Under the pieces are notes generated by a model. The model worked only from the letters and a program-made list of their open reading frames with translations, made no database searches and had not been told where the DNA came from. Source: Kutzneria viridogrisea (GTDB lineage: Bacteria > Actinomycetota > Actinomycetes > Mycobacteriales > Pseudonocardiaceae). From it: DNA of 64,000 bases. This document shows, one piece after another, positions 37,170-46,835 of the stretch. The DNA is taken from positions 186,001 to 250,000 of the forward strand of contig JACJID010000007.1 in NCBI GenBank assembly GCA_014138725.1, written 5' to 3'. Each line of letters begins with the position of its first letter. Within the stretch, counting starts at the first letter, position 1. The translations under genes and the position numbers were made by a program.

Positions 37170-38816
37170 CTAGTCGGCCACGTCGACGAAGATCGGGTTC
37201 GTGTAGAACCACAGGTCGCTCCAGGGGTCGCCCTGGCCGGGACCGTGCCGCTGCGGCCCGCAGGGGTCGATCGCGGCACCCAACGGTCCAACACCGGTGC
37301 GGTTGCCGTCGCTGCCTCGTAGCCGCACGTAGAACGGCGCGTCCACCCGCCCCAACGGGATCCGCAGCGTGAAGGTGCCGCGCCGGTGCGAGACGTCGAT
37401 GTGTTCGACCACTCGGGTGTTCGGCGCCCGCCACGAGTCACGGTCGGCGACCGGACCGGTCACCGCGCCTCGGATCACGTCCACGGTGGCCAGTCTGGGC
37501 AGGTCGCCGCGCGGGTTGCGGCGGGAGGCAGGCGTGATCGTCACCTCCAGGCTGACGTGGCGCCCGCGCCGGACGCGCAGCCGCTGCCCCAGCGTCACCC
37601 CCGACGGGTCGAAACCGTCGCGGCGCAGCCGAACCTCGATGCCGTCGAGCAGGTGCCCGTGGTCCACCCACACCCGGCCCGCCCGCAGCCCGGCCATCAC
37701 CTCCCGATAGCCGAAGTGGGTCACGCCGACGTGGGTGCGGCTGAACTGGCCGGGCCAGAAGTCGCTGCCGTTCTGCGGAGTCCCGGTGTCGTACGGATCG
37801 GGCTTGTGCCCCAACGAGTCGAAGTCCGTCCCTGGCGGGAAGTCGCCGTCGTGCCAGGTGTCGAGCACCGTGCGGTGGTTGTCGGAGTTGGAGGTGATCC
37901 AGAACGGCTTGCCTTCGGCCAGCATCGCGTCCCACATGCCGCCGACGGTGGCCGTCATCCAGTCGAACCCGCCGAAGGTCCGGTACGCCTCGGCCGGGTA
38001 ACCCGGCCAGGACTGGTCCGATGGCGAGTTCTGGTACTCGCCACGGACGCTGTCCGGCGTGCTGTTGGTGGCGATCGCGGCGGCCTGCGCCCCGGGCGCG
38101 CCCTCCATCCCGATGAAGATCTCCGGCGCGGCGTCGCGCCAGGCGCGCAGTTCGTGCGGGGAGTCGATACCCAGCCGTGACGGGTGGTTGGCCAGCACCA
38201 GCACGTCGGGCACGGAGCCCTCGCGGCGTTGCCGGGCCAGCCACTGGATGGCGGCGATGGCGGCCCGTTCGTTGTCCGGGGTGGACTTGTCGCGCTTGGT
38301 GAGCTTGCCGTCGTGAGCCAGTTCGAAGCGGGTGAGCAGATCCACCTCGTGCCTGCCGGGTGGGGACATCACCGTGGCGTGTTCCGCGGCCGGGATGTAC
38401 CACTCCAGGCCCTGGAAGACCAGCAGTCGCGGCTGGGCGGCGCGCACCCGCAGGATCTCCTCGTGCTCCCGCGCGGCACCACCGGCGGTGGCGTGCCCGA
38501 AGTTCGAGTGCTCGGTCAGCACCATCCAGTCCAGACCGAACTGAACAGCGTGCTCGGTCTGTTGCAGCAGCCGGTACTTCGCGTCGTGGCTGTAGAGGCT
38601 GTGCACGTGGTGGTCGCCGACGAGGTAGCCGTACCGCCGTGCGCCGCCGCAGTCCGCGGTCGATTCGGCAGCCCTCGCGGTGCCGGCGCCCAGCGTCGTG
38701 GTGGCCAGGAAGCCAGCACCGAACAGGCCCGCCCCACGCAGCAACGCCCGCCGGGAGACACCCTGCGCGTCCAGCCTGTCCTGTGCGACCTCGGGGTCGG
38801 CCCACCGGGGAAGCAT
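37170..38816 (-). CDS. Tat-exported PHP-domain phosphoesterase/CehA-like metallohydrolase
   Basis: 548 residues with a twin-arginine signal (SRRALLRGAG then a hydrophobic segment ending AGTARA). The PHP fold is shown by DHHVHSLYSHDAKY (first HxH site), LTEHSNFGH, NHPSRLG, and SNSDNH near residues 310-320, giving the expected metal ligands. A beta-rich C-terminal part follows. It probably hydrolyses phosphate or carbamate esters outside the membrane. The ATG at 38816 is chosen over a GTG 18 bases upstream. Confidence 0.83.
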   Translation of the reverse strand: MLPRWADPEVAQDRLDAQGVSRRALLRGAGLFGAGFLATTTLGAGTARAAESTADCGGARRYGYLVGDHHVHSLYSHDAKYRLLQQTEHAVQFGLDWMVLTEHSNFGHATAGGAAREHEEILRVRAAQPRLLVFQGLEWYIPAAEHATVMSPPGRHEVDLLTRFELAHDGKLTKRDKSTPDNERAAIAAIQWLARQRREGSVPDVLVLANHPSRLGIDSPHELRAWRDAAPEIFIGMEGAPGAQAAAIATNSTPDSVRGEYQNSPSDQSWPGYPAEAYRTFGGFDWMTATVGGMWDAMLAEGKPFWITSNSDNHRTVLDTWHDGDFPPGTDFDSLGHKPDPYDTGTPQNGSDFWPGQFSRTHVGVTHFGYREVMAGLRAGRVWVDHGHLLDGIEVRLRRDGFDPSGVTLGQRLRVRRGRHVSLEVTITPASRRNPRGDLPRLATVDVIRGAVTGPVADRDSWRAPNTRVVEHIDVSHRRGTFTLRIPLGRVDAPFYVRLRGSDGNRTGVGPLGAAIDPCGPQRHGPGQGDPWSDLWFYTNPIFVDVAD

Positions 38817-38922
38817 TCTCTCGTCGTCAGCCACGGGGCCGGACGCTACGACGCGTAGCAAGCGGGTTTACGACAAACGGGTGACAACTGCCTGTACGGC
38901 ACGTTACAGGTCCGACCAATGA

Positions 38923-38972
38923 CCTGACGGCGCCCACCGCGGCCAAGCAATGCCGCGGTGGGCGCCGTCAGG
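38923..38972 (-). terminator. Strong hairpin after the SDR gene
   Basis: A perfect 20-base stem (38923-38942 with 38953-38972) and a 10-base loop, ending four bases from the stop of the reverse-strand SDR gene. It isolates this operon from the PHP gene downstream. Confidence 0.8.
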
Positions 38973-38976
38973 CCCG

Positions 38977-39675
38977 CTACCAGGGCACGACCTCCCCCTG
39001 GTAGTCGAGGAAGTGCAGACCCGGCTTGCCGCTGTGGCCTTCGATCGTGCGCGCCACACCGGGAATGCTCTGGTCGATGCTGAGGTCGGCGTCCGGCCCG
39101 CCCAGTTCGGTCCGCACCCAGCCAGGGTCGATGAGCAGCAGCGTCCGCGTGTCCTCGACGTACCGAGCGGCGTAGCAGCGCATCAGCTGGTTCAGGGCGG
39201 ACTTGCTGGCGCGGTAGGTGTCCTGGCCGCCATCGGTGTTCAGGGAAACGCTGCCCTGGCTCGAGGACATGACCCCGATGGTCCCGGTCGGCGCGACCAG
39301 CGACCGGAAGGACTCGACCACGCGCATCGGACTGAGCGCGTTGGTGACCATGACCTCGACGAACATCTCGGTCGGCACCTCGCCGATCGGGATGTCGCCC
39401 TTCGCGATGGCTGCGTTGACGAACAGCAGGTCGAGCGTGCGCCCGGCCAGCCGTTCGCGCAGTGCCGAGACCTCCTCGGGCTTGGTCATGTCCACCGACT
39501 CGACGAGGAGTCGGCCTTCGGCGGATTCGGCCAGCTCGTGCAGGCCCGTGCGTTGGCTACCGCGAACAGTCGCGATGACCTCCCACCCGCGCTGCACGTA
39601 CTCGGCGGCGAGGGCGAGCCCCAGGGCGCGGGACGCACCGATGATGAGGGCGGTCTTGCGAGTGCTGCCGGTCAT
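38977..39675 (-). CDS. Short-chain dehydrogenase/reductase
   Basis: 232 residues. Cofactor motif GASRALGLAL near residues 13-22 (a variant of TGxxxGxG), NAAIA, and the catalytic YRASK motif with Ser in MSSSQGS before it. NAD(P)-dependent oxidoreductase of unknown substrate. ATG at 39675. It follows the NmrA-like gene by 80 bases and shares its LysR-facing promoter. Confidence 0.87.
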   Translation of the reverse strand: MTGSTRKTALIIGASRALGLALAAEYVQRGWEVIATVRGSQRTGLHELAESAEGRLLVESVDMTKPEEVSALRERLAGRTLDLLFVNAAIAKGDIPIGEVPTEMFVEVMVTNALSPMRVVESFRSLVAPTGTIGVMSSSQGSVSLNTDGGQDTYRASKSALNQLMRCYAARYVEDTRTLLLIDPGWVRTELGGPDADLSIDQSIPGVARTIEGHSGKPGLHFLDYQGEVVPW

Positions 39676-39755
39676 GTTGCTCCTATTGTGGATCAAGCTT
39701 CGAGAGAGGCCGCCAGGCGACTGACCGCCGTCTGGCGACGCTGGGCTACTTGTGT

Positions 39756-40652
39756 TCAGGCGAGCACGGCAGGCTTGAGCACCTGCTCGCACCATTGACC
39801 GAAGGTCGTCGGGCTCGCGGTCTGCGCGGTGCGCGGCACACCGTCGTCCAGGCCCTCGTCCTTGGCCCGCTTCATGTCGACCATGCCCTGCACGAACGCC
39901 GCACCGATGCCGTGGCCGGTGAGCGCGGCGCCGAGGTCCTCGAGCGACTGCCGTTCGTAGCGCACCGGCCGGCCGAGCACCTCGGACATGATGCGCGCCA
40001 TGTCGTTCGGCGAGAGGTCCTCGGGGCCCAGCACTGGGACGCTGCCCGTCCCCGTCCAGGACCGGTCGAGCAGCAGGCCGGCCGCGGTCGCGGCGATGTC
40101 CCGGGTGGCGGCCGACGGCGCCTTCCGGTCGGCGGCCACGGAGTCGGTGAACACGCCGTTGTCGCGAATCGAGCCCACCTCGCGCAGCAGGTTGTCCATG
40201 AACGACGGGAGGGCGAGCGCCCGGTAGGCCACGCCCGTGCCCGCGATGAGGTCGTCCATGGCCAGCGAGGCCGTGACGAGCCCGGCGCGGTCGGCGAGGG
40301 CGGTGCCGCGGCCGAGCGCGGAGACACCGACCACGTGTCCGACGCCGTGGGCCGTGAACGCCTGCGCGGCGGCGCGGGTGAACCCGGAGTACGCGATCTC
40401 CAGGCTCGGCGCCTGGGCGTCCAGCGGGACGACCCAGAAGACGGCGTCCGCACCGGCGAAGGCCCGGTCGACGATCTCGGGGTCACCGTGCGAGCCGGAC
40501 ACGACCTCGACGCGCTCGCGGACCGAGTCGGCGAGCTTGGCGGGTTCGCGCACGACGACGCGGAGTTCCTCGCCGTGTTGAGGGGCCCCCTCGAGCAGGA
40601 CACGCAGCACCTGGCTGCCGATGTTGCCCGTGGGTGTCGTGATGACGATCAT
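39756..40652 (-). CDS. NmrA-like NAD(P)-binding protein
   Basis: 298 residues. N-terminal Rossmann motif TTPTGNIGSQVLRVLL (about 5-20), an atypical SDR without the YxxxK dyad, as in NmrA/NAD(P)H:quinone-binding proteins that sense redox state or reduce quinones and azo compounds. It is divergent from LysR by 69 bases and leads the operon with the SDR gene, so LysR control is likely. Confidence 0.85.
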   Translation of the reverse strand: MIVITTPTGNIGSQVLRVLLEGAPQHGEELRVVVREPAKLADSVRERVEVVSGSHGDPEIVDRAFAGADAVFWVVPLDAQAPSLEIAYSGFTRAAAQAFTAHGVGHVVGVSALGRGTALADRAGLVTASLAMDDLIAGTGVAYRALALPSFMDNLLREVGSIRDNGVFTDSVAADRKAPSAATRDIAATAAGLLLDRSWTGTGSVPVLGPEDLSPNDMARIMSEVLGRPVRYERQSLEDLGAALTGHGIGAAFVQGMVDMKRAKDEGLDDGVPRTAQTASPTTFGQWCEQVLKPAVLA

Positions 40653-40721
40653 GATTCGAGTCTCCGGGGCGGCCCGGCTGGACGTCCAATACCCTTCCCC
40701 GAGGATTGATACCCTGAGGGC

Positions 40722-41555
40722 ATGGATCTCGATCTGCGCAAGCTCCGCTACTTCGTCGCGGTGGCCGATCACCGGCACTTCGGTCGAGCGGCGGAACAGC
40801 TCTACATCGCGCAGCCGGTTCTCAGTCGACAGATCCGGGCTTTCGAGCAGGAACTGGGGTGCGCGCTCCTGCTCCGGACCACCCGCAGCGTGGAGCTGAC
40901 CCCCGCGGGCAAGCAGCTCCACGAGGAGGCGCAGGGGATCCTCAAGGCCGTGGACGCGGCGGTTCGGCGGGTGCACGACGTCGATCAGAGCGTCGAACGG
41001 CTCGTCGTCGCCTTCTCCCCCGGTCTGCACGTGTCGGAGGCGATCCGCGCGTTCACGGCGCGCCACCCGGAGGTGGAGATCGACCTCGTCCCGTTGCACT
41101 GGTGGGAGCGGGACGCTCCGCTGCGAGACGGGCGGATCCAGGTCGGATACCTCCGGCGACCGTTCAACGACTCGGGGCTGCGGACCATCCACATCGGCCA
41201 CGAGCCCAAGGTCGTGTGCCTGTCGGTGACCCACCCGCTGGCTCGCCGTCACGCGCTCACGTTGGCCGACCTCGACGGTGAGCCGCTCCTCGACGCGCAG
41301 GCGCGGCGGACCTCCTCGATCGAGGAGAAACTCGAACTCGTCGCCTCCGGGCACAACATCGCGCTCGTCCCGCAGAGTGTTGCGCGGTCCTACTCCCGCC
41401 CCGACATCGTCTACCTCCACGTCACGGACGCGATGCCCGTCGAGACCTGCCTGGTCGTGGCCGAGGACAGGCGCGAAAGGCGACTGCTCGACTTCCTGGA
41501 GATCGCCACCACCACGCTGCTCCAGCACTCGGCGAGGACAACAGCCGTCAACTGA
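40722..41555 (+). CDS. LysR family transcriptional regulator
   Basis: 277 residues. Canonical N-terminal winged HTH (LRKLRYFVAVADHRHFGRAAEQLYIAQPVLSRQIR region, residues 5-39) followed by a LysR substrate-binding domain. It is divergent from the NmrA/SDR operon. The short intergenic region has ATACCC repeated about 20 bases apart and CCCTGAGGG beside the start, possible binding sites. Confidence 0.92.
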   Translation: MDLDLRKLRYFVAVADHRHFGRAAEQLYIAQPVLSRQIRAFEQELGCALLLRTTRSVELTPAGKQLHEEAQGILKAVDAAVRRVHDVDQSVERLVVAFSPGLHVSEAIRAFTARHPEVEIDLVPLHWWERDAPLRDGRIQVGYLRRPFNDSGLRTIHIGHEPKVVCLSVTHPLARRHALTLADLDGEPLLDAQARRTSSIEEKLELVASGHNIALVPQSVARSYSRPDIVYLHVTDAMPVETCLVVAEDRRERRLLDFLEIATTTLLQHSARTTAVN

Positions 41556-41877
41556 ACCGGTCCCGCTTCACCGCCGAGCGCCGCTCGGTTGCGGCGACTT
41601 CTTCGGGGTGATCACTCCTCACAATCCCGCATGCGCGATCGTGGATGCCTTGGAGCACAACGATCCCCGTCGCGAGCGCCCGCAGAACGCCCTCTTCGAA
41701 CTCTTGAGAGTCAACCCCCCGATCGTCGGGTGACGCGCACCCGCGCCCTCGCTATATTCCGGTATATCCGAGGTTAAAACCAAGTGAGGTAAACAGTTTT
41801 CCCTTCTCCTCGGACAAGTCCACTGTGGATCATCCCTGTCATCGCAGTCCTGCCATCCCTGCACAGGAGGACAGCTC
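41556..41877. other. Leader region of the streptogrisin-like protease
   Basis: 320 bases without a credible gene. Includes an AT-rich patch near 41750-41795 with the near-palindrome ATATTCCGGTATAT. ACAGGAGGACAGCTC precedes the protease ATG, a near-consensus ribosome site. Confidence 0.5.
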
Positions 41878-42888
41878 ATGATCAGCAAGAAGGCACTCGT
41901 CGGCGTCGCGGCACTGGCCGTCTCGGCGCTCGGCGTCCCCGCCGCCAACGCCGCCCAGCCCGGCACGGCCGAGTTCGCCCAGGCCCAGAACTCCGCGATC
42001 GCCCAAGCCGAGCAGGTCTCGGGAACGCTCGGTGCGGCCACCGGCGGCTACTACCTCGACGGCACCACCGCGGTGGTCACCGTGCTGGACTCGGCCGCGG
42101 CCAAGGTCGTGCGGTCCCACGGCCTGGTCGCCCGGACCGTCAAGCACAGCTTCGCCGCGCTGACCAGCGCCAAGAACAGCATGGACTCGGTCACCGGCGT
42201 GCCGCAGACCACCTGGGGCATCGACACCGCGAGCAACCAGGTGGTCGTCACGATCTACGACGCCGCCAGCAAGTCCAGCAGCGACAAGGTGACCGCCGCG
42301 GCCCAGCGCCTGGGCGACGCCGCGCGCATCGAGCACAAGGCGGGGCGGCTGGACCTGCACATCGCCGACGGGGACGCCATCCGCAACGGCGGGAGCCGCT
42401 GCTCGCTGGGCTTCAACGTCGAGCAGAACGGCACCCCGTACATGCTCACCGCAGGGCACTGCACCAATTTGGGCGGCACCTGGTCCGGTGGGGACGTCAG
42501 CGGGGCGGAGGTCGTGCACAGCGACTGCCCCGGGGCCGACTCCGGGGTGCTGACCCGGCCCAACGGCACCGGCCCCGGCCAGATCAACACCGGCCAGGCG
42601 ATCACCAGCGCCGGCTCGCCCACCGTGGGCCAGCGCATGCAGAAGCAGGGCTCGACCACCGGCGGCGGCAGCGGCCAGATCACCTCGGTGGACCAGACGG
42701 TCAACTTCGACGTGGGCGTGCTGGAGCACGAGTTCGGCACCACGGCGCACACCGACCACGGTGACTCCGGCGGCCCGGCCTACAGCGGCTCGGTCGGCCT
42801 GGGCACGCTTTCCGGCGGGGACACCCAGACCAGCTACTTCTACCCGCTCGAGTTGGAGTTGCAGTCCTACGGCCTGACCCTGGCCTGA
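41878..42888 (+). CDS. Streptogrisin/alpha-lytic-type secreted serine protease
   Basis: 336 residues: signal peptide (to about 26), a ~135-residue prodomain that acts as folding chaperone in this family, and a mature part beginning near IADGDAIRNG (about 162). The S1E triad is visible: His194 in TAGHC, Asp221 in GADSGVL, Ser297 in GDSGGP. It degrades extracellular protein. A strong hairpin directly follows. Confidence 0.93.
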   Translation: MISKKALVGVAALAVSALGVPAANAAQPGTAEFAQAQNSAIAQAEQVSGTLGAATGGYYLDGTTAVVTVLDSAAAKVVRSHGLVARTVKHSFAALTSAKNSMDSVTGVPQTTWGIDTASNQVVVTIYDAASKSSSDKVTAAAQRLGDAARIEHKAGRLDLHIADGDAIRNGGSRCSLGFNVEQNGTPYMLTAGHCTNLGGTWSGGDVSGAEVVHSDCPGADSGVLTRPNGTGPGQINTGQAITSAGSPTVGQRMQKQGSTTGGGSGQITSVDQTVNFDVGVLEHEFGTTAHTDHGDSGGPAYSGSVGLGTLSGGDTQTSYFYPLELELQSYGLTLA

Positions 42889-42896
42889 TCCACAAG

Positions 42897-42950
42897 ACGA
42901 CGAGACCGCCCCGTTCGGCCGACTCAGGCCGGGCGGGGCGGTCTCGTCGT
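42897..42950 (+). terminator. Strong hairpin terminator after the protease
   Basis: 17-base perfect stem (42897-42913 with 42934-42950) and a 20-base loop that can itself pair (CGGCC/GGCCG). It starts nine bases after the stop codon. Confidence 0.85.
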
Positions 42951-43241
42951 AAACAACTGGACCTGTTGGCTCCGATGGAAATGCCCGCGCCCGAGCGGAC
43001 GCGACCACTACTCCGGCCGTATTGCAGTCGCCACAGATGTGCAACAGTGCTTTCCGGTATTCGTCACCCCCTCTGACGACTGCTGTTAGTCACTTTTTCC
43101 GAGTACTTCTCACTCGACTGGACGCCAGCCGGAACGGCTATTGACGGCACGAAGAGCGCTTGCTTACATACGATCAGATTACTTTCTTTGCAAACATCTG
43201 GTTAATCCTTTGCATTGTGCTGTTCGCACCGAGGAGGGTCC
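42951..43241. promoter_or_regulatory. AT-rich leader of the FAD-enzyme/MFS operon
   Basis: 290 bases without a gene. The last 100 are unusually AT-rich for this genome (TTACTTTCTTTGCAAAC), likely holding the promoter. GAGGAGGG immediately precedes the GTG at 43242. Confidence 0.45.
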
Positions 43242-44756
43242 GTGTTCACTGGGGGAACCGGCCGCGAGCGTGTGGCTGTAGTCGGAATGGGCGCTACCGG
43301 CGTCATGACAACCATTCACCTGATCAACGAACTGCTGCGGCGAGGCATGCCCGAGGCGGTGGAACTGCACCTGATCGAACGCGACACACGCTTGGGCGCG
43401 GGGGTCGCCTACGGCACGACGCTGCCCGAGCATCTCCTGAACATGCAGGCCGGGACGATGAGCCTGGTGCCGGAGCGGCCCGATCACTTCGTCGACTGGC
43501 TCGGGGGCTGCCGATCCGCCTACGTGTCGCGTTCGGACTACAGCCACTACCTGTCGCACTGCCTGGAGGACAAGCTCGTCGAGGCCGCGCGGGCCGGTGT
43601 CGAGGTGGTGCGCACCCGCACCGAGGTGGCCGACTGCGAGGTCGACGAGACCCACCTCGAACTGGTCGCCGACACCACACTACCCCGGTTCGACCGGGTG
43701 GTGCTGTGCCTGGGCGATCTGACTTCCACCTCCTACCAAGGGTTTCGGGGACACCCCAGCTACGTCCACTCGCCGTGGCGAGCGGCCGGGCTGTCCTCGA
43801 TCCCCACGGGGGCGCGGGTCGGTGTGCTGGGTACCAGTCTCACCGCGATCGACGTGCTGCTGTCGCTGCGGGCACAGGGACACCAGGGCGAGATCGTCTG
43901 CCTTGCCCGGCAACGGGGTCTGCCCGCCGTGCAACCGGAAGTGCTGCAACCGCACCGACTGCGGCACCTCACCCACGACGCGGTGCGCGCGATGACCCAC
44001 GACCACCGCAGGAAACTGAGTCTGCGCGAGGTCGCGGGGCTGTTCGCGCGCGAGTTGGACGGGCTGGGCGCGGTCGACCTGGCCACCGCGCACGCGCACG
44101 GTGCGACCGACGCGCTGGAGCTGCTGGCCGAGGACGTTCACCGCGCACGGACCGGGCAGGTGCGCTGGTACTCGGCGCTGGACGCGACCTCCGAGCTGAC
44201 GCCCACGCTGTGGCGGCACCTGGATGACGAGGCCAAGGCGGAGTTCCTGGACAAGCACATGTCGGTGTGGAGCCGGTTCCGCCACCCCATGCCGCTGGTC
44301 AACGCGCAACGGGTGGCCGCCATCGCCGAGACCGGTCGCCTGGCGGTGCTCACCGGACTGCGCGCCATCCACGCCACCACCTCCGGCGGTTTCGACGTGC
44401 AGCACGGCAGCGCCTCGGCCCCGTCGGTGCGCACCGTGGACCACTTGGTCAACGCCACCGGCACGGGCGCGAACCCGTGGCTGGTGGACTCCCCGCTGCT
44501 GCGTTCGCTGTTGCGCCGCAACCACCTCAGCGCGCATCCCTTCGGCGGCGTGGACGTCGACTTCGACACCATGGCCGCGCGCGGACCGGACGGCACCTGC
44601 TCGAACCGGTTGTTCTTCATCGGCCCGCTGACCAGGGGCGTGCACTTCTACACCAACTCGATCGAGACGAACCTGGCCAACTCGGTGCGGCTGAGCGCGC
44701 ACCTTGCCGACCGGATCGCCGAACCGGCGCAGCTGGTGGCCGGAGGCGCCCGGTGA
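43242..44756 (+). CDS. FAD/NAD(P)-binding oxidoreductase (NAD_binding_9-type)
   Basis: 504 residues. N-terminal VAVVGMGATGVMTTIHL dinucleotide motif, then the family's GAGVAYGTTLPEHLLNMQAG signature and an internal VGVLGTSLTAIDVL second nucleotide site, and a C-terminal NATGTGANPW. The family is flavin-dependent and poorly characterised; members occur in siderophore, toxin and antibiotic clusters. GTG at 43242 with GGAGGG. Its stop overlaps the MFS start (GTGA), so the two proteins are made together. Confidence 0.8.
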   Translation: MFTGGTGRERVAVVGMGATGVMTTIHLINELLRRGMPEAVELHLIERDTRLGAGVAYGTTLPEHLLNMQAGTMSLVPERPDHFVDWLGGCRSAYVSRSDYSHYLSHCLEDKLVEAARAGVEVVRTRTEVADCEVDETHLELVADTTLPRFDRVVLCLGDLTSTSYQGFRGHPSYVHSPWRAAGLSSIPTGARVGVLGTSLTAIDVLLSLRAQGHQGEIVCLARQRGLPAVQPEVLQPHRLRHLTHDAVRAMTHDHRRKLSLREVAGLFARELDGLGAVDLATAHAHGATDALELLAEDVHRARTGQVRWYSALDATSELTPTLWRHLDDEAKAEFLDKHMSVWSRFRHPMPLVNAQRVAAIAETGRLAVLTGLRAIHATTSGGFDVQHGSASAPSVRTVDHLVNATGTGANPWLVDSPLLRSLLRRNHLSAHPFGGVDVDFDTMAARGPDGTCSNRLFFIGPLTRGVHFYTNSIETNLANSVRLSAHLADRIAEPAQLVAGGAR

Positions 44757-45991
44757 CCGCGACCCGGGCCGGGCAGACCACCGAGACGGCCCAGTCGGTG
44801 GCGCGCTGGGTCACCGTGCTTCTCGCGACCGCCAGCGCGATCGTCTCGTCCAACATCTACTGCAACCAACCCCTGCTGGGCACGGCCGCGGCGGCGCTGG
44901 GGGTGCCCCCGGGCGTGCTCGGCCTGGTGCCGACGGCCGTGCAGTTCGGGTGTGCCGCCGGAATCCTGGTGTGGGTCCCCGCCGGGGACCTGCTGTCGCG
45001 CCGTCGGCTGATCCTCGCACTGACCTCGGTGTCCGCGCTGGCGCTGGTCGCCGCCGGACTCGCCCAGAACGTGCCGTGGCTGGTGGCCGCCAGCTTCGCG
45101 ATTGGCGCGCTGTCACCGATCCCGCAACTGGTCGTGCCGCTGGCGGTCGCGCTGGACGGCGGGGTCCGGCGAGGTCGGGTCGTGGGCACCATCCAGGCCG
45201 GGTTGCTGGTGGGTGTGCTGGTCTCGCGCACCGGATCGGGCTGGCTGGCGGAATGGGCCGGGTGGCACACGGTGTACTGGGTTTCCTGCGTGCTGACGAT
45301 CGCGCTGGCCGTGGTCCTGTGGCGGGCGCTGCCGGCCGATCCGGCCCCCAAGGGCGCACCGGGTGGGTACCGGGCGGTGATGGCTTCGCTGCCCCGGTTG
45401 CTGGCCAGGCCGCTGGTGTGGCGGATCACGGTGTCCGGTGCGCTGGTGGGCATCTCGCTGGGCGCGTTCTGGACCACGCTGACGTTCCTGCTCGAACAGG
45501 ACTACGGCCTCGGCGCGGGCGTGGTCGGTCTGTTCGGCCTGGTCTCGGCGGTCACGGCGGTGGCCTCCCCGGCGTCAGGGCGACTGGCCGACCGGGTCGG
45601 ACACCGGCGCGCACTGGCCGCGCTGGTCGGGCTGGTGCTGGCCGGGTGGCTGGTGTTGTGGCCGGGCGGGCAGGTGCTGCCCTGGCTGCTGGTGGGTGTG
45701 GTGCTGTTGGACGTGGGGATGTGGGGCAGCCAGGTGATCTGCCAGGCGGCGCTGTTCACCCTGGAACGGGCCACGCACAACCGCTTGAACGCGCTGTACT
45801 TCGTGCTGCGCTTCTCCGGCATCGCGGCCGGTTCCTCGATCGGGTCACTGGCCTGGAGCACCGGTGGCTGGACGGCGGTGGTGCTGACCGGCCTGCTCAC
45901 CGGTGTGGCCGCACTGGTGATCGGGGTCAGTGCGCGCACGGGTGCGGCGCCGTCCGGGACTCAGCTGGCGGTGGCCGCCGGGCGGGACTGA
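44753..45991 (+). CDS. MFS transporter
   Basis: 412 residues, about 12 hydrophobic helices, with PAGDLLSRRRLILAL in the loop 2-3 position and LADRVGHRRALAAL at the matching place in the second half. The SSNIYCNQPLLG helix-1 end is typical of the YnfM/arabinose-efflux subgroup of exporters. Translation is coupled to the FAD enzyme, suggesting export of its product or a related toxin. Confidence 0.88.
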   Translation: MTATRAGQTTETAQSVARWVTVLLATASAIVSSNIYCNQPLLGTAAAALGVPPGVLGLVPTAVQFGCAAGILVWVPAGDLLSRRRLILALTSVSALALVAAGLAQNVPWLVAASFAIGALSPIPQLVVPLAVALDGGVRRGRVVGTIQAGLLVGVLVSRTGSGWLAEWAGWHTVYWVSCVLTIALAVVLWRALPADPAPKGAPGGYRAVMASLPRLLARPLVWRITVSGALVGISLGAFWTTLTFLLEQDYGLGAGVVGLFGLVSAVTAVASPASGRLADRVGHRRALAALVGLVLAGWLVLWPGGQVLPWLLVGVVLLDVGMWGSQVICQAALFTLERATHNRLNALYFVLRFSGIAAGSSIGSLAWSTGGWTAVVLTGLLTGVAALVIGVSARTGAAPSGTQLAVAAGRD

Positions 45992-46131
45992 TCGGCGCGC
46001 GGTGGTGGGAGCAGGACCGCCTGCTCCCACCACCACGCCGCAGATCACGGCCAGATTGTGCTACAAAGTTGCCGCCCTGCGTTCCGCACTGGGAGGATGC
46101 GGCCCAGGCAGACAGGGGGCGCGAGCATCAG

Positions 46132-46827
46132 ATGGCACTGGCACCGTCGCGAACGAACGGACTGTCGACCGCGCCCGAGCGGGTCGCCGCCGCCCTGCGG
46201 GACGAACTGCTCGACGGTGCCCACCCGGTGGGCACCCGGCTGCGCGAGGAGGAACTGGCCGAACGCTTCGACGTCGGCCGACACACCATCCGCGCGGCGC
46301 TGCGACTGCTCGTCGAGAACAGCCTTGTCGTGCACGAACGCCACCGAGGGGCCGTCGTCGCGCCACTGACCAAACGCCGCATCGACGAGGTGTTCGACTA
46401 CCGCAAGATCCTCGAACTGGGCGCGCTCCGCGTGGCACTGGCAGCGGGAGCGGACCTGACCCCGGTGCGCGCGGCGGTGCAGCGCTTGGAAGAGCTGGCA
46501 CGGCGGTCGCCAAACCCCTCGTGGCGTGACCTCACGGCAGCGCACAGCGCCGTCCACCGCGCGATCGTCGCCGCAGCGGGCAACTCCCACGTGCTCAGCG
46601 CCTACCACCGCTGCGAGGACGAGGTTCGGCTGCTACTCACCTTCGTCCGGCCGGACTTCGACGCCGTGCGCCTGGCAGCCCTGCACCGCGAGCTCGTCGA
46701 ACGCCTTGAACTGGGCGGTGAGGCCGCGGTCGAGGCGCTGGACGAGGACATCGAACACGGGGGACGCGCGGCCCTGCTGGCAGCCCTGCGCCGCGCCGAG
46801 GACGCCGCACGCATGTTGGGGCGGTGA
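46132..46827 (+). CDS. GntR family regulator (FadR/FCD type)
   Basis: 231 residues. N-terminal winged HTH (LREEELAERFDVGRHTIRAALRLL, about 38-61), then an all-helical FCD domain with Asp/His positions (HSAVHRAIVAAAGN) that bind metal and carboxylate ligand in this group. It lies 140 bases after the MFS gene and may regulate the FAD/MFS pair. Confidence 0.88.
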   Translation: MALAPSRTNGLSTAPERVAAALRDELLDGAHPVGTRLREEELAERFDVGRHTIRAALRLLVENSLVVHERHRGAVVAPLTKRRIDEVFDYRKILELGALRVALAAGADLTPVRAAVQRLEELARRSPNPSWRDLTAAHSAVHRAIVAAAGNSHVLSAYHRCEDEVRLLLTFVRPDFDAVRLAALHRELVERLELGGEAAVEALDEDIEHGGRAALLAALRRAEDAARMLGR

Positions 46828-46835
46828 TCCGCTCC

